Assembly: GCA_013115135.1 (NCBI GenBank)
Contig: JABANP010000549.1
Location: forward strand, 1 to 33,428
DNA from: Perkinsus olseni
Taxonomy: Eukaryota; Perkinsozoa; Perkinsida; Perkinsidae
Length of the DNA stretch: 33,428 nucleotides
Direction: 5' to 3'
This document shows, one piece after another, positions 1 to 11,908 of this stretch. Both the position numbers and the translations under genes were made by a program. Under the pieces are notes generated by a model, which was not told the origin of the DNA, ran no database searches, and saw only the letters and a list, made by a program, of their open reading frames with translations. Numbering within the stretch: the first letter of the stretch is position 1; every line of letters begins with the position of its first letter.

Positions 1-47
1 TACCGAGCCAGTCTTTAGCCGTTACATAACGCAAAGTCGCCACTATG
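1..47 (+). repeat. 47-bp segment repeated at 6965-7011
   Basis: The first 47 bases match 6965-7011 with 5 mismatches by eye. The second occurrence lies about 370 bp before the start of peptidase copy 2, whereas this one lies about 2.6 kb before copy 1. It looks like the left edge of the duplicated gene unit, with extra DNA inserted in, or lost from, one of the upstream regions. Confidence 0.7.
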
Positions 48-1265
48 CAGGGCCCCTCCTAGGAGACCCGCTGCGGTGTGGTCGTCCCATCGCTTCACGC
101 ACCTTATTCCGGGTGAGACGAAGGGTGATGCACACCGTCAGCGGCGGCTGCCAGAGCGAGCCGCAAAGCGCCAACGGAGGAGGGCAGAGACTCGACTAGC
201 GTGCTCCCCGGCAGCTGCCGTTCAAATGGCATGAGATGACTTTGGTCCTGGTGACAATGCGTGATGGACCGTGGAGGATAGCAGCGGCAATCCGCACCCG
301 CGGCAGTTTCACGTTGCCGGGCGAGCAGCGGTGCCAGGGAGAATCTTTATACTGCGTTGTGTTGTTGCGCGCGCTGCGTTTCGGTATTTAACTCTGGATA
401 GCAGAGTGATCCCCTATTGGTATTCGCCCAAGAGTTCCGCTTCCGTCTATGGCGCAAGCGAGACCGATCTGGTCTTTGACCGTTAAGCCTCAGATGAGCG
501 TTCCCATCCCTGATCCCACAATGACCACAATTAATATCATGGACCATTGCATTGTAGGCCACAATTTGTAGCCTGGCCTATATATATAGCCCTTCAAAAG
601 ACGAGTGACCCGAGAATAGCTGCAAGAATGCCCCGTTGTTTCTAGACCGCACCACTTTTTGTACCACATCGGGCCGATGCAAAACCACCCTCCGGAGCCG
701 AAACGGGAGCCAGCCAGGAACGGAATATTAAACTCACATTCTCGCTGTCACTGTACGGCCGTTCCCATACGAGCATGTACCTCTTATTCAGCTGCTCAAC
801 CACGCTGCGATGCTCCACTGCCCTTGACACAGTCTATTTCTCGCGCACACGTATACTTCCTTTCGAGAATTCCCACAATTTATGAACCGCTGGAGAAGAG
901 TGATGCGCCAGGCGTCCAGATAGGCGTTCACCGTGCAGAGAAGCCCGTACAGGAAGAAGGAGCAGGACAGACCCGTAACAGAAGGCACGTGCTGAGGATA
1001 GACACGGCGCTGCCCTCTCCGCTGTCCCTGTCGTGTACCATTCTTTGAAGGGGATGAAGGCCAATATCTTACTCCCCGGGACCGCCGGCGACGGTCGGGA
1101 AAAGGCAACAGAAAAAAAACCGTGAAAAAACAGAAAAACAGGAGGATCCACCGAACAGTCTCACTACTGCACTGGGACTCAGTACGGTGTCGCTATTTGA
1201 GACAGGGGTCAAGGAAAGATGGAGCCGCACTCGACGAGAGTCGAACGATAATGAGACAGGGTTGT

Positions 1266-1357
1266 CGATTTCCATGAAATCGCGAAACGATTTCCGAAAT
1301 TCGAATTTCATAGTGAAATTTCAATGAAATTCATTTCATTATCGGAAAATGCGAATT
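1266..1357. repeat. GAAATTTC-rich low-complexity patch
   Basis: Overlapping words such as GAAATTTC, CGAAATTCG and GAAATTCATTTC recur in both orientations. The same vocabulary appears at 1910-1960 and fills the introns and spacers of 18.7-25.4 kb. No coding potential. Confidence 0.6.
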
Positions 1358-2010
1358 TGTCGCTCCGTCGCACGGCGACGGATCATTCTTCCCTACCCCT
1401 TGGGTTCCTTTCGGTTCCTGGGGCAGGAACGCTTGTAGGCATTGTCTTTTCACGACGCCTCGTGTAGTATCTCAGTCTCCTTCGTTAAAAAGCTGCCAAT
1501 GGCAACTTGCCATTGCCGACCAGTCATTTATGAGTCAGCATTGGTGGCTAGCCAATGGTGATGTGAGTGATATATAATGCAATATCGGGAAGGTTTCATT
1601 TATTACATACTGCCACAGTATTGCCTCGTGGAATGAATAAGCCCTGCAATGAAAGCTCCCGAGTACAATAACACGTAGATAGAGGTGCTCTACTAGAGCA
1701 GAAAACGGTAGAAAGTCGTCTTAGCAGGTCAAACCAACCGCGCACGCCCGTCCGATCGATTTACTTTATTCGCTCCCGAGACCCTAAAACCGTGTTTGAA
1801 AGCCTCGTTTTCAACGTTGACGACCGTTCTACGAATATTAGGATCGCTACACGAGTGATATTGCATTGTATTCGATCATTTCGTGTCTTTTTCGTAATTT
1901 CCACTCTTTCGTCGAATTTCATCACTTCATTTTTCATTTCCGAAATTTCGGAAATTTCCGCGCTGCAGAAATGCGACACTACTGGAGCTGCGACCCCAAG
2001 GTTTGGCAGG

Positions 2011-2035
2011 AGACAACTATAAATTATAGTTGTCT
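2011..2035. repeat. Perfect inverted repeat, 12-1-12
   Basis: Arms of 12 bases starting AGACAACTATAA are exact reverse complements around a single central A. It belongs to the class of one-base-centre palindromes scattered through this window. Confidence 0.9.
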
Positions 2036-2040
2036 ATATA

Positions 2041-2063
2041 GAGAATTATAGTCTATAATTCTC
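2041..2063. repeat. Perfect inverted repeat, 11-1-11
   Basis: Arms of 11 bases starting GAGAATTATAG are exact reverse complements around a single T. It lies only five bases after the previous palindrome, so the two could form adjacent hairpins. Confidence 0.9.
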
Positions 2064-2252
2064 AAAAGAAGTCCTAGAAAATCCTCAAAAGACAATACCT
2101 CCTCGCAGAGAATATCGGAAGTCTGTTTTCTCAGATCGAGCCTTGTCGCCCGGACATATAAGCTGCGTTCAAGCCGTCACCACGCGCATTAACTATCCTT
2201 TTGGACAGGAAGAAAGAAGAAAGATGTGATAACGCTATGAGTGATAACGCTC

Positions 2253-2305
2253 CGTGATAAACTGATAACTTATCGTTATAACTTATCACCGTAAGTTATC
2301 ACGGA
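2253..2305. repeat. GATAAC-rich foldback
   Basis: CCGTGATAA at 2253-2261 is inverted as TTATCACGG at 2297-2305. The interior and left flank repeat GATAAC words, giving a partly self-complementary stretch. Confidence 0.6.
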
Positions 2306-3841
2306 AACGAACGCAAAAGAACTCGAACTCGGGAAGTCGATTCACACATAGCCAAACTCCAATGACGCTGTACCAGGTAAGACCCTTGCCAAACGGGGTG
2401 AAATGGACTAGAGACACTCCTACCACAGAAATACGTACAAGCGTAGCAGTGCTGGGCAAGCGGAGCCCGAGCCCTAGTTGAGGCAGTAGACCGGCTGTGG
2501 TTCCGTTGTTTCCTCCTTCTAAGCTGAGGTATTCGGGCTAGTCACTAGCAGCACTCTGAGTCTGCAGGAGCGACGCGGCGCTCCTCCATGTCTCCTGCGC
2601 AGCGCAAGCGTACGCTAGAAGGTGGGTCAGGAGTCAAACAGACGCGTACTTCTCCCGCAAGGCGAGAGCCTATCAGGATATATGAGGGCCCCACGGATTC
2701 ACAAGGCGCTATGGATATCATCACTATTCTCACCGACGGCGCTGAGCATTGCTGACCTCAGCGACAACAGAGGTGTGGTATTGCTCTTGAGAGAGGTCAA
2801 CATGCGTATATCCAGCGTTCAGGCGCACCGTCTGATGCCACACAGGCTCGCATGCTAACCGGCGAGCGCACCTTGTGTCCCTACAGCCCTGGTAGTCAGA
2901 AGTTCGGATACATACAAGTTAGCCCACTCAACAAGTAGATCCCACTCAAATCATCGCTGTTTAGATGTTGTTAGTGAGCAGGTACTTCTATGCTGCTATC
3001 GAAGCGGACAAGGAGCCAGGGACCGCATCGACTTTCATGTATTTCGAAGGTGGCCCTGGCGGCAGCAGCCTTACCGCAGCACTTCGGGAGAACGGACCAT
3101 GCATAAGAGATTTCGACACCCGGCGTCTGAGACTGAATCTGTGAGTTCCTGTACAGTATTGCTAGAGAGCTGATGGGAGTGTGTCAAAAAGTTACTCATG
3201 GACGGGCCAAGCCAACGGTGTGTGGTTCTGACGCGCCGGCACCGACAGGCTTCAGTGTGGGGCCAGTCACTCGGAATCTGGAGGACTACACACTCGATAT
3301 GTGAGCTATGAGTACGCGAGCTAGTATACTTCATCGGCTCCGCGTGTTGCAGGGTCGATGTCGTCACCAAGTTCACTCAGCAGAATCCAACCTTCAATCG
3401 AGACCTGCACCTCGTTGGGACTTCATCCTCAGGTTTGATCAAAGCCGTTGTAGTCGTAACATTGCTCGGCCATTTTCAGCCGCCTTCGTGGCGATGCTTG
3501 CAGCCCGACTCGCCGCGAAGCCTCAACCCCAGGTTCATATCGTAGGTGTGATGCTGATGTCTGGTGTGGTGTCACCGATTGACATGTGAGTATTCTATAT
3601 CGTCGTCATTATCATGTGAGCATCGATTGGAATGTTTCTTTATGCATCGAACACTCCGTGGCACGGTCAGCAACGCCCGATGTCTTCTGTCAAGGTCAAT
3701 CTTCGTTCCGAAAAAATAAAGAGCAGGATTAAATCAGCATCAATCGATTCAATCGATTCGACTGTTCAGATACCGTGGAGCTGTGCACATGGCCGATGTC
3801 CGAAACTTGCTCCCTAAGGAGGAGTTGAGCTTCACAGGATC

Positions 3842-3872
3842 GTTCTTCGGTTAAACTATCAGCGTGTTTCAG
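3842..3872 (+). other. 31-nt intron in peptidase copy 1
   Basis: Removing GTTCTTCGG...GTGTTTCAG joins the frame from EELSFTGS into MTEDLKQC and removes an in-frame TAA. The other two copies have an intron of exactly the same length at the same site (12429-12459 in copy 3). Confidence 0.75.
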
Positions 3873-4780
3873 GATTACGAAAATGACTGAAGACCTTAAA
3901 CAATGTGAAACGCAGATTGGACAGTGCAACTTGAATGGTCCAGGAAAATCTCCAATTTCGGGTAGGCCGACCTCATGAATAATCGCCCTGTCTGCCGGCA
4001 TATGATCGACTTTTTTACTTCAGCCCTCTGCAAACAAGCCGCGGGAACTTGCGATACTGCGACGCTCGACCCGTTGATGAAGAAGAGCATAAGCTAGTGA
4101 GCGATCTCGCGATTAGATGCGTCGATAATCTCTAAAGCCATTTTTGTCAATGAGAATTGAGAGCGGTTGTGCGAAACTCACACCGCTCGGAAGGTCTACA
4201 AATGCCCGATCTGATGCTTCGGGTCCAGCTCCGGTATTGAAGGTGTGGATATTTTCTGACCGGACTGTATCAGTTACGACGTCCGTGTTCCAAGCGGCCA
4301 AGAGGAGACAAAGTATGTCCTTAAGTCTTGGACAGTAAGCTGTGGCACTGTCGGTCCGAATAGAACTTGTATCAGAACATTCGTACTAAATATTTGCTTC
4401 TTGTCTCGTTCCGCTCCTCGCGTTGAGCACTCTCTTGCTGGCGCGACGAATTCGACTACAGTGCTCACCTGTCTTGTTAGATTGACACGTTCCTCAACGA
4501 CCAGGAAATCCAGAAGGAGCTGGGCGTCTCGAAAAAGTGGGAAGCTTCTAATAACGAGGTTATTGTTGTGGGAGAGATCCCAAGTTGAACGTTGTCTCCT
4601 TTCTTGTAAGGTCTTTGACGCCTACAACAAATACGCGGCCTACGATACGACTTATTTCGTGGCCAGCCTTCTTGACAAGGGATTGAAGGTAAAAAAAGGG
4701 GAATCATTCACTGAGCAGTGGTTCCATTTTAATTGGGCTGGCAGGATTGACGACTCAGTATTAAAACGCTCTTCAGAAAA

Positions 4781-4819
4781 GCCATAATAACCAGAAAAGC
4801 CTTCTCTGGTTATTATGGC
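4781..4819. repeat. Inverted repeat, 19-1-19, inside an intron
   Basis: Arms of 19 bases (one mismatch) around a single C, within intron 12 of peptidase copy 1. The core pairing is CCATAATAACCAGA with TCTGGTTATTATGG. Confidence 0.9.
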
Positions 4820-5590
4820 GCATAACTTCGAAACAGCGTGCTAGACTATTGTCTGGTGTTAGAATAGGTACTAGTCATGAACGGGGACCAGGATTACGTA
4901 TGTAATTTTGGTGGTACAGAGACTTGGGTGCTCAACTTGAAGGGAGCCGACAAGTACGGCGAGAAGTTCCTGTCTCAGTATGGAGGAGTCGAACTCGGAA
5001 TGATGAGAGCTCTCGTGTATTCAAATCAAGCAAGACTCGCCATTATCGAGGTATGTTGGTTTGCCTGTCTAGTTGCGATACACTACGCGAGCAACACGGG
5101 GTAGCCAATGCCTACTAGCCATTGTCGGTAGTACCGACTCGGTACCATCCTGTCCGCTTGTGTTCAGGTAACAAATGCCGGTCACATTATTCCGCTGTAC
5201 AAGCCTCGCGAGTTGCAACAGGGATTTTATGCCTACCTCTCCGGCAACCTCTGGAAGAGCGACTGACCTTTATCTGCCTAACTTGGGGAAGCCTGCGATA
5301 GAGACTCAGAAATGCCTTCAGTAGTAGCAAGTTTGGTTTATTTTCTATTCGATCCAGAAAGAGTAAACTCACAAGAGTCAACGAGAGTGTTCGAACTATT
5401 TGATAGGTCCTATTATTATCTTCTATTCATTACTTATTGGTTTTCATCAAGATTACTTTGAGTTTGATTCAACCTCTACTCTTGTGTTAACTATATGGCA
5501 CAGCACAACTCAAAGAGAGGTTGGGAACCTTACAAGAATAGTGATAATCTCGCTACGAGAAATCCCATAGACGCTGGGGATGGGCGAGGT

Positions 5591-5643
5591 ATTGACCAAA
5601 CCTCAAACCCGAGGCCCGAAAACCGGGGCCTGAGTTTGGCAAT
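5591..5643. repeat. Imperfect inverted repeat, MITE-like
   Basis: ATTGACCAAAC at the left end faces GTTTGGCAAT at the right end, and the inner part (GAGGCCC / GGGGCCT) also pairs. The whole 53 bp can fold back. It may be a miniature element or a structured spacer; no target duplication is clear. Confidence 0.55.
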
Positions 5644-6800
5644 ACAGACCAGAGGTTGAGCGTGACTGTAGTGGGATAGCTACTCGCGTGTTGACCACAC
5701 AGTCATCTCATCTCTAGTCCCCAACATCAAGGGATTATTTTTGAGAAAGAAAAATCAGTGCCGAAGGGCACCATTAGCTCCTGTAAGACGTTGCGAAGCC
5801 GTGCCTGGAGCTTCGGAAGGATTCCTACCTCCGCACCATTCATGCCCGAATCCAACTTAGCGCACGCCCGATATCCAACCAGGTCCACCGGCAAGCCAGG
5901 GTTTTATCCCCAGCAAATCGATTTCTCCTCCAAGTAACCGTGCCGTATTTCTCTCCAATGAAGTTTTTTTAGATCATTTTTGCAGTGATAAAGTGAGGAT
6001 TTGCGGAATTTCGATGGAAGTCCTTGATGCTGGGAAGTCAATGCCGACTCGGTATTACCGAGACAGCTACTCGCTTGTGCGTTGTGTTCGCGCAAACATG
6101 TCGGAGCTGTACTTGGTCAGACCCTACCGACTCTTCCGAGCCGAGGCTCCAGTGAAATTGCCCAGGTTCTACCGGTGGTTCACTTAGAGAGCATGCGGTC
6201 AGCGAAGCACAGAGTGATGACCCTTCGAACTATTTTCCTTTGGGTTACCCGAGTCGGGTACTGCGTTGTCAATTTCAGAACAGGGAACAAAGTAGTTAGT
6301 TCAGCGTAAGTTAATGGTAACACTGACCGTGGCCCAGTCCACTGGATCGACTGAATACTGTTCAACCCGAGCTGGCGTTGACAGTATATATTATTATCGG
6401 ATATTACGGGAAGGAAAACAGAAAGTGCTGCTCGCGGGACCCTGGCGTAGGCCTCTCAGGAGCATCTTGGATTCTGGACTCTGGTACACTTGTTTGGCTG
6501 GCCTCTCTGAGGTTTGGAGTAGCCTGCCTGTCACCCCGCGGACTAGAGTTTTCTTGTCTAGGAAGGGCGTTGTTCTCTGTGATCGGAACGACACCAGAGT
6601 TTCACGCTCCAGCGAAACCACAACGGGGGTAGCGACTGCTAATACATTCGTTGCTCGACAAGGCAAGCTTAGGGACAGCGCGAGTACCTTCGACAATACG
6701 CATTATAACTCAGTACACTGCACTAAGCACAGCGTGGCTATTGAAGCGGCTGTTGAGGTGAAACATGTTTCGAGGAGATTTAAGTGGTGATGTAATCTAG

Positions 6801-6827
6801 AGCTCACTAAGCTGAGCTTAGTGAGCT
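6801..6827. repeat. Perfect inverted repeat, 13-1-13
   Basis: AGCTCACTAAGCT and AGCTTAGTGAGCT are exact reverse complements around a single G, in the spacer between peptidase copies 1 and 2. Confidence 0.9.
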
Positions 6828-6964
6828 GAGTTTAGTGTGGCGCGTATAGTATACTTCGTATACTCATGCACGCGTGCAATTGCAATGCAATTGAGTGCAA
6901 AGTGCCAGATGGCTCTCAGACCTATGGTGCGCAGTGCAGCGATGATAACCTAACAGCTGAGTAA

Positions 6965-7011
6965 TACTGAGCCGGTCTGTAGCTGTTACATAACGTAAAG
7001 TCGCCACTATG
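6965..7011 (+). repeat. Second copy of the 47-bp segment
   Basis: Matches positions 1-47 with 5 mismatches. It marks shared 5' flanking DNA of the duplicated peptidase unit. Confidence 0.7.
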
Positions 7012-8010
7012 TTATCGCTATAGTGCAAATTATACGCAGCAAATGGCGGCAAGTAGCGCCGAGCTAACCTAGCTCAGCTAAGCCCGAGCATCAGCAGAAG
7101 CAGCGCCGCCTCTAGTCGTTCTAAACCCGCTGTGGTACCGGTGTTCTAGTCGTGTAAGCTGAAGGTCTTCGGGGTAGGCATGAGGAGCGTTCTGCGTTTC
7201 GAGAAGAGCCTGCTATTGACAGGCTGCCACCTTGGTGTGGTTCTCGTGTCACATCAATGGGGTGTACCTGCGTGTCTCCTGCGCAGCGCACGCTACAAGG
7301 TGAGCCACGAATTCAACATAAGCGAAATTCTCCTCTGCGAATTCTCATCAGGATATATTCGGGATCTTCTCCATAATGACAGTTCCAGCGATTCGCGAAG
7401 CGATCAAGCTATGGATATTACTATTATTCTCACCGACGGCGCTGAGCATTTCGAATCTCAGCGACAGCAGAGGTGTGGTATTGCCCTCGGGAGTGGGTCA
7501 ACGCACCTTGAGGGATTGCTCCGGTGCACTGTCAGATTCCATACAGGCCCGCATGCTAACCGGCAAGCGCACGTTGTAGTCCCGATGGCTCTGGTAGTCA
7601 GGAGTTCGGATACATACAGTTAGACCAATCACCAAGTAGAACTCTGTCACATCATCGCTGGCCGGATGCCGCTCGTGAGCAGGTACTTTTATGCTGCTAT
7701 TGAAGCCGACAAGGATCCAGCGTCGGCGCCGACCTTCTTGTACTTCGAGGGTGGACCCGGCGGCAGCAGCGTTGCCGCGGCACTACAACTGAATGGACCA
7801 TGCATAAGAGATTTCGTCACTCGACGTCTGAGACTCAATCTGGCAGTCCCCTGTGTGGCATTTCTGCCGAGTGAAACGTATCTCGAAAGTTACTCATGGA
7901 CGGCCCAGGCCAATGGTGTGGATAGATGCGCCGGCTCCTACAGGCTTCCAGTGTAGGACCAGTCACTCGAGGCTTGGAGGACTTCATACTGGATATGTGA
8001 GCTACAAATT

Positions 8011-8025
8011 GGCTACATTGTAGCC
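8011..8025. repeat. Palindrome 7-1-7 inside an intron of copy 2
   Basis: GGCTACA and TGTAGCC flank a single T. The matching introns of copies 1 and 3 lack it, so it looks like a gained segment in this copy. Confidence 0.75.
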
Positions 8026-8446
8026 TACAATGACGCCAGCTGATATACTTCGCTTATGGACTTCTTCATCCCTGCGAGGGTCGATGTTATCACCAAGTTC
8101 ACACAGCAGAATCCAACCTTCAATAGAAACGTGCACCTCGTCGGTACTTCGCATCCCTCAGGTGAGATGAGAGCCGTTGTAGTCACGGAAATGCCCGCCC
8201 ATTTTTAGCTGCCTTCGTGGCGATGCTTGCAGCTCGACTCGCCGCGAAGCCCTCAACCCTGAGGTTCATATCGTAGGTGTGATGCTGATATCTGGGTGCG
8301 GTGTCACCGGATTGGCATGTGAGTATTCTGTATCGCCGTCATCTTCATGCGAGCATCGACTGAAAATGTTCCCTCGCACATCGAGCAGTGCATGGCACAT
8401 TTGTGAGCTCACGTGTTTCTGCTCAATGGACGCCGCCGAATTGAAA

Positions 8447-8470
8447 GTCACTGACTTTTAAGTCAGTGAC
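8447..8470. repeat. Perfect inverted repeat, 11-2-11
   Basis: GTCACTGACTT and AAGTCAGTGAC pair around TT, in an intron region of peptidase copy 2. Confidence 0.85.
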
Positions 8471-9912
8471 CACCAGTGTCTTAGCCTTCTTCCGCCGTCA
8501 ACCCTCGTTCCAAAAAGATGAGTTATGCCATACATGATGTCGGTGCCTCGAGTTACCGTGGGCTGTGCGTGCATGGCCGATGCCCGACACTTGCTTCCTA
8601 AAGAGGAGTTGAGCTTCTCAAAGGATTGTTTTATGGCGAAGTTACTAGCGTGTTTCAGGGTATCGAGACCGGCGTGACCCTTCAACATTGTGATACGCAG
8701 ATTTGGACAGTGCAACTCAAATGGACCAGGAAAACCTCAATTCTCTGGGTAGTTGGAGTTCCTCACCTCCGACTTACGGCTCTTTCCGCCGACATTTTCC
8801 TTTCAGCCTTCTGCAACCGAGCTGTGAGGAAGACCTGCGATGATGCGACACTCAACCTGTTGGAAAAGAAGAAAAGAAGCTGGTGAGGCGGCTCGGCGAC
8901 TGGACTCAACTCTGCTCGGAGACGAGCTTCACCTCGTACATGGTCCATGAATGTCCGCGTAGTATGTCCACGACTCATGGCAGAGGCTGCCATTGGCAGC
9001 ATACGCCACACAGTTCTAAAGTAATGTACTCTGTGAATTCACAGAAGAGGCTCACACGGCCAACAGCGGCAGGGGATAAATCTGCGACCGCAGAAGCTGC
9101 CATCAACTGCTCTTTCGCTCACCAGGAAGACTTTCCACGTGCTCCTCCGGACTCAGATCGAAAAGTGCACTGGGTGCCGTTCTTCGGTCGCTGTGTAAAT
9201 TTGACTCTTAGTGGTCGATGACTAAAATCCATTGTTCCGTAAGGGAGTGGGAGCTATTCCGCGATACTCGACACCGCTCGAAAGTTCTGCCAAATTCTGA
9301 TCTTTCGGGTCCGGTCTTGCTCCAGAATTCAATTTTTGAATGGATAGCATTAGCTGCGGTACTTTTGTGACCGGCTCGCATCCAGTTACGACGTCCGTGG
9401 TACTAGATGGCCAAAGAGAAGGCTAAGTACTTCCTCAAGTTTTGGCCGAAAGTGGCCGTGGCTGCCACAGGTGTGGCATTGTCAGTTCAAAAATTTGAAC
9501 TTCAAATGAAACTCCTATTATTGCAGTATTGACTGTTAGCTTCTTTCCGTTCTCGCTCTTCACGTTGGAGCACCCTCGCGCCAGCACGAATTAAACTATT
9601 GTGCTCCTCCTGTACTGTTAGGTTGATACTTTCCTCAACGACCAGGGAAATCCAGCAGGAGCTCGGCGTCTCGAAGAAGTGGGAACGTTCTAATGCTGAG
9701 GTTATGGCTGTTCAACAAGGTCCACGCCGAGGTTGCCTTCCTCATGAGGTCTTTCCCGCCTACAACAAATATACGGCCTATAATGCGACTTATTTTCGTG
9801 ACCAGCCTCCTTGACAAAGGGTTTAAAGTAGGAGAAGGGTGTCTTGAAAATCATCCGCTGAGCTCTGGCTCATTCCAGCGGGTGAGTCTGCAGTGTTGAC
9901 GACTCAGCATTG

Positions 9913-9927
9913 CTCCATTTAATGGAG
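9913..9927. repeat. Palindrome 7-1-7 in copy 2
   Basis: CTCCATT and AATGGAG flank a single T, in the degenerate intron 12 region of copy 2. Confidence 0.7.
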
Positions 9928-10344
9928 TCCATTATCGTAGTAGTCCTAGATTCATGCCAGGCGTACCTCCCACGCAGCTCATCATTGGCGACCCGAGGAA
10001 TGCTTTATTGTATGGTATAGTCCTGCACTAGGTGCTAGTCATGAGAACGGGGACCAGGACTATATAGCTAATTCTGTTGGTACAGAGACTTGGGTGCTCA
10101 ACTTGAAGCCAGAGCAAGTACGGCGATAAGCTGCGAGGCGTCCCCTACGCAGTCCAGGGTCGGATCACTCACTGATAACCATGATTGTGATGAGAGCGTT
10201 CCTTTCTCAGTTCGAGTCGAGGCTCAGGATATATGAGAGCTCTCGACTATCCAGATCGAGAGCAGACGTCGCCTTCACCGAAGGTATGTGGCTCACAGAG
10301 AGCTAAAGCTCTGTCTGACAGACGGTGTCTGTCTACCATAATTT

Positions 10345-10384
10345 CAAGACCTACTTGGTAAAGAAGTTTACTAAGTAGGTCTTG
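10345..10384. repeat. Inverted repeat, 18-4-18, one mismatch
   Basis: CAAGACCTACTTGGTAAA pairs with TTTACTAAGTAGGTCTTG around GAAG, inside the expanded intron 13 of copy 2. A miniature foldback insertion is likely, since copy 1 has no equivalent. Confidence 0.85.
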
Positions 10385-10886
10385 GAATAGGAGTTTACTG
10401 TGAATCCCCAGACTCTGAGGGTCTCACTGACGGTTGCTCTGGGCTTCACATTAAACTGCTCTAGGATTTCACTGTTGCTCTGGAGGCAGACTGGGGTTAT
10501 ACTAGGTAGGTCTGGAAATGGTGTAGTTGCGAGCAGCTTGGTGTATTACACTACCTGAACTACAATGGCGTTCGCTTGGTGTAACCGTTGTCGGCACCAT
10601 CCTATCGGCTTGTGTTTAGGTGGCAAATGCCGGTCACATTATTCCGCTATACAAGCCTCGTGAGGTGCTTACGGGATTTTTATGCCTACCTCTCCGGAAA
10701 CCTAGTGGAAGAGCGACTGAGATTCCTCTCATCTCAGGAAGCATCATTGTCTCCTGATGCTCTCTCATACATGTTCTTCTTGTAGCGAGTACATAATGTG
10801 ATTGGCAAATTGCGGCACTAGGCTCACAGTTTATCACCGTCTTTCTTTCTGGCCCACCCGGCGAGGGTGATGAATATCGTCCATTC

Positions 10887-10907
10887 GTCGTAATTGCCAA
10901 TTACGAC
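10887..10907. repeat. Perfect inverted repeat, 10-1-10
   Basis: GTCGTAATTG and CAATTACGAC pair around a single C in the spacer before copy 3. Confidence 0.9.
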
Positions 10908-11011
10908 CAATTACTAATTAGGGCGCACAGAAGGCGTACGGTACGCCGCGTACCACTTTATGCGTGCGAGTTGGCCCGAACACGTAACGCGATCGATTAT
11001 GCTCAAGCGTA

Positions 11012-11030
11012 TACTGTACGCCGTACAGTA
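11012..11030. repeat. Perfect inverted repeat, 9-1-9
   Basis: TACTGTACG and CGTACAGTA pair around a single C in the spacer before copy 3. Confidence 0.85.
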
Positions 11031-11908
11031 GGCCAAAACTCTTGAAATTATTCTTTCTTTGCCCCACAGCGACTACAAAGTGTCGACTTGCACATCACCA
11101 GTTTCATGTCTCCCAATGTTGAGTATTCCTGGTGGTGACTCGATTTTTGGACCCACAAGGCAGGCTTCGAGTTCACCGTAAGCGCACTTTCATCAGGATA
11201 TCTTCGGGTGAGGCTCTGCACAATGACAACTGCTCCGATTCGCGAAGCGGTCACCCTATGGATATTATTATCATTGCCACCGACGGCGCTGAGCATTGCC
11301 AACCTCAGTGACAGCAGAGGTGTGTTCGCCAGCGGGTCACATGTAAGCATTGCTCAGGTGCACTGTCTGATGCCCGACAGGCTCGCATGCTAGCCGGTGA
11401 GCGCACCTTATGCCCGTACAGCACTGGTAGTCAGAAGTTCGGATACATACAAGTTAGCCCACTCACCAAGTAGATCCCACTCAAATCATCGCTGTTTAGA
11501 TGCTGTTAGTGAGCAGGTACTTTTATGCTGCTATTCAAGCGGACAAGGATCCAGGGACCGCACCGACTTTCATGTATTTCGAGGGTGGCCCCGGCGGCAG
11601 CAGCCTAACTGCAGCACTTCGGATGAACGGACCATGTATAAGAGACTACGACACCGGAAATCTGAGATTGAATCAGTAAGTCCCTGTATCGAGCATATAT
11701 AAGAGTGTCTGAAAAGGTACTCCTGGACGGGACAAGCCAACGGTGTGTGGATCGACGCGCCGGCTCCCACAGGCTTCAGCGTAGGGCCAGCCACTCAAGG
11801 CTTCGAGGACTTCATACTGGATATGTGGGTTCCCATTACGCCAGCTGATCCACTGCTCTTACGGATTTCGTGTGTTGCAGGGTCGATGTTGTCACCAAGT
11901 TCATTCAG

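Larger units (their letters stand above)
1..2681. other. Gene-poor upstream region
   Basis: I see no convincing gene here. The open frames present (up to about 130 codons) lack family motifs and overlap on opposite strands. The stretch holds a 47-bp segment repeated upstream of the second peptidase copy, a patch rich in GAAATTTC-type words near 1266-1357, two small perfect inverted repeats at 2011-2063 and a GATAAC-rich foldback near 2253-2305. The last 200 bases (from about 2480) resemble the sequence upstream of the second peptidase copy (about 7110-7180), so they probably include the promoter and 5' leader of the first copy. Confidence 0.6.
2682..5266 (+). pseudogene. S10 serine carboxypeptidase-like gene, copy 1 (14 exons, one frameshift)
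   Basis: Family S10 alpha/beta-hydrolase peptidase, probably secreted or lysosomal. Exons: 2682-2772, 2823-2934, 2982-3140, 3192-3300, 3353-3432, 3480-3585, 3770-3841, 3873-3961, 4024-4096, 4274-4334, 4481-4558, 4611-4688, 4868-5050, 5168-5266; about 462 codons, normal for S10. The start was chosen because it opens a hydrophobic signal-like N-terminus. Landmarks in order: EGGPGGSS oxyanion loop (family norm NGGPGCSS), YSWTGQANGVW, GTSSSA in place of the GESYGG nucleophile motif, Cys-rich insert, FLNDQEIQKELGVS, GDQDY with the catalytic Asp, and NAGHIIPLY with the catalytic His. Exon 4 has one extra base near 3226-3230 relative to copies 2 and 3, which creates a TGA at 3229-3231. This makes it a recent pseudogene unless it is an assembly error. 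Exon 13 also lacks a LRGVPYAVQ-like segment seen in copy 2 and keeps what looks like the 3' end of a lost intron (FLSQ). Confidence 0.85.
5267..7375. other. Spacer between peptidase copies 1 and 2
   Basis: No gene recognised. An open frame of 158 codons at 6314-6790 has no recognisable motif. The spacer holds an imperfect inverted repeat (5591-5643), a 13-1-13 palindrome (6801-6827), a short AGTATAC/GTATACT hairpin near 6846, the second occurrence of the 47-bp repeat and the putative promoter of copy 2. Confidence 0.55.
7376..10720 (+). pseudogene. S10 serine carboxypeptidase-like gene, copy 2 (heavily decayed)
   Basis: Homologous to copies 1 and 3 along its whole length, including the signal-like start at 7376, EGGPGGSS, YSWTAQANG, the nucleophile region near 8140-8165 and NAGHIIPLY near 10630. 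Lesions relative to the other copies: exon 2 acceptor changed to CCG near 7521; TAG at 7577-7579; a lost base near 7618; a destroyed donor near 7841; an extra base near 7945-7950; an extra base in exon 7 near 8620; an extra T near 8702; an extra G near 9644; two extra bases near 10043; an extra T near 10677. It cannot encode a full enzyme. It does keep an exon-13 segment (LRGVPYAVQ, about 10130-10160) and a following intron-like stretch that are damaged in the other copies, so it helps to reconstruct the ancestral exon layout. Confidence 0.9.
10721..11222. other. Spacer between peptidase copies 2 and 3
   Basis: No gene seen. It contains two one-base-centre palindromes (10887-10907 and 11012-11030), a GGCGTAC/GTACGCC palindrome near 10932 and the likely promoter and leader of copy 3. 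Confidence 0.6.

Noticed and set aside
3842..3872. In-frame TAA in peptidase copy 1 taken as a nonsense mutation
   Set aside because: It lies in a 31-nt intron conserved in position and length in all three copies.
6314..6790. 158-codon frame between peptidase copies 1 and 2
   Set aside because: No motif, no splice logic and no paralogous match; overlapping frames on both strands are equally open.
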